Below are positions 32,219 through 35,499 of a DNA stretch of 35,499 nt, piece by piece. The notes beneath the pieces were generated by a model that saw only the letters and a list, made by a program, of their open reading frames with translations, made no database searches and was not told the DNA's origin. The translations under genes and the position numbers were made by a program. Position 1 is the first letter of the stretch; the number at the start of each line of letters is the position of its first letter. The stretch comes from an uncultured Lachnospiraceae bacterium. GTDB lineage: Bacteria > Bacillota > Clostridia > Lachnospirales > Lachnospiraceae. The stretch lies in the NCBI GenBank assembly GCA_934351835.1, contig CAKRJP010000022.1:1-35499 (forward strand), given 5' to 3'.

Positions 32219-32571
32219 TTTATGAACTTGGAGAAATTTCGGGAGAAACGATTTTTATAGACAGTACAAAAATCGAAGCCTGCGCCAATAAATATACATT
32301 TGTATGGAAAAAGGCAGTAACCAAAAATCAGGCGAAGTTGCTGATTAAAATCGCCGATCTCATTGCAGATGCCGGATATGAAAGTGAAGAGAATTATGTA
32401 TTCCTGGATCAGAATCAACAACTGGCGTTTATCAAACCATCGAATTATGAGATATCAAAAAAGAGAAAATATAAAAATGACATCGGCCGTATAGAAAATA
32501 TGGATTATGATAAAACAAGTAACACGTATATTTGTAGAAACGGAAAACGGGAAGACATTTATTTCCTTTGA
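32219..32571 (+). pseudogene. IS1182-family transposase remnant
   Basis: The plus-strand frame reads TIFIDSTKIEACANKYTFVW, a catalytic-core segment of IS1182-type transposases, then jumps after KNQAKLL to DAGYESEENYVFLDQNQQLA and KYKNDIGRIENMDYD, which in full elements lie more than 100 residues later. It has no start, an internal deletion near 32340 and a truncated end. It is the only plus-strand coding trace in the window. No terminal inverted repeats were recognised. Confidence 0.8.
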
Positions 32572-32647
32572 AGAGCGCATAAATTTAGAAAATCCAAAAT
32601 TTTTTCAAATCCAGTTTTGGATTGTATTAAAGTACGTCTTTTTATTC

Positions 32648-34843
32648 CTACAAATCTTCGTGCAGTTTTATATCGCTATTATCCGCCATGCATTGTTTTA
32701 AGGCAACGATCATTTTTTCCGCATCCAGCGGCTTTGCAAGATGGACATTCATTCCTGCCAGCCGGCTGTTGATAATATCTTCTGCAAAGGCATTTGCGGA
32801 CATTGCAATGATCGGAATCCTCATGGCATCCCTTCTTTTCATTTCCCGGATTGTCCTTGCCGCATCCAGTCCATTCATCCTCGGCATCATAATATCCATA
32901 TAAATTACCCCAAAATAATCCGGTTCAGATTTCTCGAAGATTGCAACTGCTTCCTGCCCGTCTACTGCACATGTAACCTCCATACCTCTGTCTTCCAGTA
33001 TACATCTGGCAATTTCCATGTTCAGCTCATTGTCTTCCACAACCAATGCCCGCATGCCTTCCACTGAATAATCATCAAGGCTTACTGGCTTGTCTGATAA
33101 ATTACCGCTTTTATCCTGTGTGCCAATTTTGAACGGTATTTTTACAATAACTGTAGTGCCAACACCAACTTTGCTCTTCAGTTCAATAGTTCCATCCATT
33201 CTGTCCACGAGTTGCTTCGTAATTGCAAGCCCCAGTCCGGTGCCTTCATACCTGGATCTGCTTGTCTTACTTTCCTGAGAGAACATATCAAAAGCATGTG
33301 CAATAAAATCTTCACTCATACCCGCACCTTGATCTTTACAGTAGAAAGTGAAAAATGCTCTGCCATCATCCAGAGTTTCTTCCTTAACCCAGACCGTGAT
33401 CACACTGCCCGCCTGACTGAATTTTATGGCATTGTCCATGATATTCGACAGGATCCTTCCAAGATATACCGGATTTCCAACCAGAGCAATGTGACTGTAT
33501 GTACCATTTTTCCAGTCAACCTCATACCGGATGCCTTTCTTTGCAGCCCGCTCATCATAAATCTGATTCAGTTCCCGCAGTACCATTGTCAGATCAAACA
33601 AAAGCTGCTGGTCCTTCAAATCTCCGCTCTGTAGTTTATTCATATCCAGCACATCATTTACCAGAGATACCAGATATTTCAGGGCTTCCATTTCCTTCTC
33701 TCTGATCTTCTGCTGCATCTTTGGATCATCTGCGTACTGATTTCCCATATTTACCATACCGATAATACCGTTCAGTGGTGTACGGATATCATGACTCATA
33801 GTTGCCAGAAACCTTGTTTTCATTTCGGCTTCCCGCTTTGCTGCTTCCGCTGCAAAGTTAAGATCCTCTTCACGTCTCTTGGAATCACTGATACTACGGA
33901 CCGTACATAAAACATGGGTTACATTCCCAGACTGATCCCGTTTTTTTACAATAAAAAGCATCCTGTGCCAGCTGCCATCACACATCCTGTATTCTGTAGA
34001 AATACATTCTTCCGTCTTCAATCTGGCTGAAAGTGTAGAAACATCCAGAAATGGACGTATCACCGGACGGTATTCCGGTGCAACCATTGTATCACAAAGC
34101 TGATACAGTTTCTCCGTTGCACCTCCTCTGTTTCCTGTCAGTTTGTGTATTTCACTGTCATTTGATACTTCTTCAAAAAAATCTTTCTGCACATCAATCC
34201 TGTAGATAGAACAGTAACTCTTGGCAATTGCCGAAATTATTTCATTGCTCAGCCGTGTCTCGTCCAGTGCCTGCTTTAATTGATTCTGGATTGTAGTTTC
34301 CTTTTCCATGATATCATCAATATGCCGGAAACCCACCAGCGCAAAGAAATGTTTTTCATCCTGGTATATTCTGATTGCCCGTACTTCAAAAAATTCATGA
34401 TGCTCCGGATTCGGTTTGCTTCTGTAATGGTAGGTAATATGCTCTTTCCGGGAAAGCTGTTCCTTCAGATGCCCTGTCGAAATCCAGTTTTTAAATTTCT
34501 CTCTTTCTTTCTCATACAGATACTGGATTGTATATTGGTCAGCAAAATAATTGAAATCCTCATGCTTCTTCAAATTCATTTTTTTTACGTTGGTTCCGTC
34601 ACTCAAATGGAGAATTTCAAAGGAACCGGTATTTAATTCAACATAATAGACAGCCGTAAAATCTGCACATATCTTATCCAAAAGCCGTCTTTCCGCCATC
34701 TGTTCTTCCAACGTACTTTTCAGTTTTCTGTTCCTCATATGTACCATTACAGTCAGGATAAGAAGCAGAACGATCAGCACAGTTATAAAAACCAAAACAG
34801 TCACAGACTGCGGTTGCTTCGGAAATAAATTAATTTCTGTCAT
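32648..34843 (-). CDS. Hybrid histidine kinase with PAS-like sensors
   Basis: This 731-aa protein has one N-terminal helix (about 15-35) and two PAS-like regions (about 55-180 and 200-320; YRMCDGSWHRMLFIV is typical of PAS). HisKA follows with His351 in TMSHDIRTPLNGIIG, then HATPase boxes NIMDNAIKFSQAGS, DQGAGM and GTGLGLAIT. A C-terminal receiver has VVEDNELN, phospho-Asp in IYMDIMMP and Lys in HLAKPLD. No large outer domain exists, so it probably senses an intracellular or membrane cue. GAGAGG lies about 8 bases before the ATG. It follows a second hybrid kinase by 80 bases, in tandem. No partner HPt or DNA-binding regulator is in the window. Confidence 0.9.
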   Translation of the reverse strand: MTEINLFPKQPQSVTVLVFITVLIVLLLILTVMVHMRNRKLKSTLEEQMAERRLLDKICADFTAVYYVELNTGSFEILHLSDGTNVKKMNLKKHEDFNYFADQYTIQYLYEKEREKFKNWISTGHLKEQLSRKEHITYHYRSKPNPEHHEFFEVRAIRIYQDEKHFFALVGFRHIDDIMEKETTIQNQLKQALDETRLSNEIISAIAKSYCSIYRIDVQKDFFEEVSNDSEIHKLTGNRGGATEKLYQLCDTMVAPEYRPVIRPFLDVSTLSARLKTEECISTEYRMCDGSWHRMLFIVKKRDQSGNVTHVLCTVRSISDSKRREEDLNFAAEAAKREAEMKTRFLATMSHDIRTPLNGIIGMVNMGNQYADDPKMQQKIREKEMEALKYLVSLVNDVLDMNKLQSGDLKDQQLLFDLTMVLRELNQIYDERAAKKGIRYEVDWKNGTYSHIALVGNPVYLGRILSNIMDNAIKFSQAGSVITVWVKEETLDDGRAFFTFYCKDQGAGMSEDFIAHAFDMFSQESKTSRSRYEGTGLGLAITKQLVDRMDGTIELKSKVGVGTTVIVKIPFKIGTQDKSGNLSDKPVSLDDYSVEGMRALVVEDNELNMEIARCILEDRGMEVTCAVDGQEAVAIFEKSEPDYFGVIYMDIMMPRMNGLDAARTIREMKRRDAMRIPIIAMSANAFAEDIINSRLAGMNVHLAKPLDAEKMIVALKQCMADNSDIKLHEDL

Positions 34844-34923
34844 AACAAAATCCTCTCTCTATGTTTCCTGTCTGCTTTTCCCATGCATCTGGAAGGCTCC
34901 TGATTGCTGCGGTTGCCTCATAA

Positions 34924-35499
34924 TCATTTATGACAGGCATTTTGCTTTCTCAACTCTTCGCTTATGGTCTGCTTAATTTTTTCATCATCCAACGGCTTTG
35001 CAAGATGTGCGTTCATTCCTGCTTCCATACACTTTTCTGCATCTTCCCTAAACGCATTTGCAGTCATAGCAATGATAGGGATTGTTTTTGCATCCTGCCG
35101 TTCCAGGGATCTTATTGTTTTTGTGGCAGTAAGCCCGTCCATCACCGGCATCATGACATCCATTAAAATAACATCGTATGTTCCTGATTCACAGGCTTCA
35201 AAGTGCTGAACAGCTTCTAACCCATTTTTCACTGTTTCTACTTTAGCCCCATTTTCCGTCAGCATGAATTCTGCTATTTCCGCATTCAGCTCATTATCTT
35301 CAACCAATAATATCCGGACACCTGATATATCTGCATTGAAATCTTCTTTTTCTTCCGGTCGTGCATTCGTATCAATTTCAAATGGAAGTACTACAGTAAA
35401 ACAGCTCCCTTCACCAAGCTTGCTTTCAACTGTTATGGTTCCGCCCATCTTTTCTACAAGTTGTTTCACAATAGGCATTCCCAGACCTGTCCCATTATA
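34924..35499 (-). CDS. Hybrid histidine kinase, C-terminal part only (cut by window edge)
   Basis: The frame is open to the right edge and so is incomplete at its N-terminus. Visible parts are the end of the ATPase domain (NGTGLGMPIVKQLVEKMGG, the G2 box) and a full receiver with LVEDNELNAEIAEF, phospho-Asp in VILMDVMMP and Lys in HLAKPLD, ending RKQNACHK. It closely resembles the C-terminus of the next kinase, so the pair probably arose by tandem duplication. The ATG at 35478 is internal to the domain and not the true start. The 80-base gap to the next gene holds no clear terminator. Confidence 0.88.
   Translation of the reverse strand, partial: YNGTGLGMPIVKQLVEKMGGTITVESKLGEGSCFTVVLPFEIDTNARPEEKEDFNADISGVRILLVEDNELNAEIAEFMLTENGAKVETVKNGLEAVQHFEACESGTYDVILMDVMMPVMDGLTATKTIRSLERQDAKTIPIIAMTANAFREDAEKCMEAGMNAHLAKPLDDEKIKQTISEELRKQNACHK

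Noticed and set aside
32200..32421. 73-codon minus-strand frame across the lpd/IS junction
   Set aside because: It is antisense to the recognisable transposase remnant and has no domain or ribosome binding site.

Overview
The window looks like a chromosomal segment of a low-to-moderate G+C gut Firmicute, most likely a Lachnospiraceae (Blautia/Ruminococcus/Dorea-like). This is inferred from the gene families, the strong AGGAGG ribosome binding sites, the TTGACA/TATAAT promoters and the group IIC intron and IS1182-type remnants. Nearly every gene is on the minus strand, so transcription runs from high to low coordinates. The only plus-strand coding trace is a broken transposase.

Left part (1-4.3 kb): the 5' end of a probable group IIC intron lies directly after a terminator at the window edge. 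Next come two very short transcription units, each with promoter, small ORF and terminator. Then comes a three-gene operon (SPFH protein, zinc-ribbon membrane protein, TPM-domain protein) resembling Bacillus subtilis ydjI/ydjG/ydjH, preceded by a 9-codon leader ORF whose ribosome binding site sits in a hairpin.

Metabolic part (4.3-11.5 kb): a flavodiiron protein, a Na/phosphate cotransporter with a PhoU-like tail, a TcdA-LarE-MFS operon, and a glycerol dehydrogenase. Most have a recognisable promoter or terminator.

Pilus part (11.6-24.8 kb): this is the most interesting region. A BTAD (SARP-like) regulator with a degenerate GGDEF-like tail is followed by a 146-aa unknown protein and a terminator. 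The next promoter has a -10 box but no convincing -35. In its place are three direct repeats spaced 11-12 bp, the last heptamer ending 8 bp before the -10, which is the textbook SARP operator layout. It drives a long operon: a 65-aa paralogue of the C-terminal half of the 146-aa protein; a VWA tip pilin (LPNAG); the major pilin (LPETG); a class C sortase; a pilin-like protein with no anchor; two short proteins with SipW/TasA-type signal peptides; a protein with a non-canonical SVKTGD anchor; a MucBP-like protein; an ER-type (Ser/His) signal peptidase; and, overlapping the last by 4 bp, an adenosine deaminase. The cluster thus combines sortase-pilus and SipW-TasA fibre components in one transcription unit.

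Right part (24.9-35.5 kb): an MmcQ/YjbR-MGMT fusion; a CHASE-domain hybrid kinase; an NSS-family sodium-dependent transporter; a lone receiver protein; and a RhuM-family protein, the last four tightly packed. After these come an alpha/beta hydrolase, a scar of dihydrolipoamide dehydrogenase and IS1182 fragments, and two tandem hybrid histidine kinases, the second cut by the window edge.
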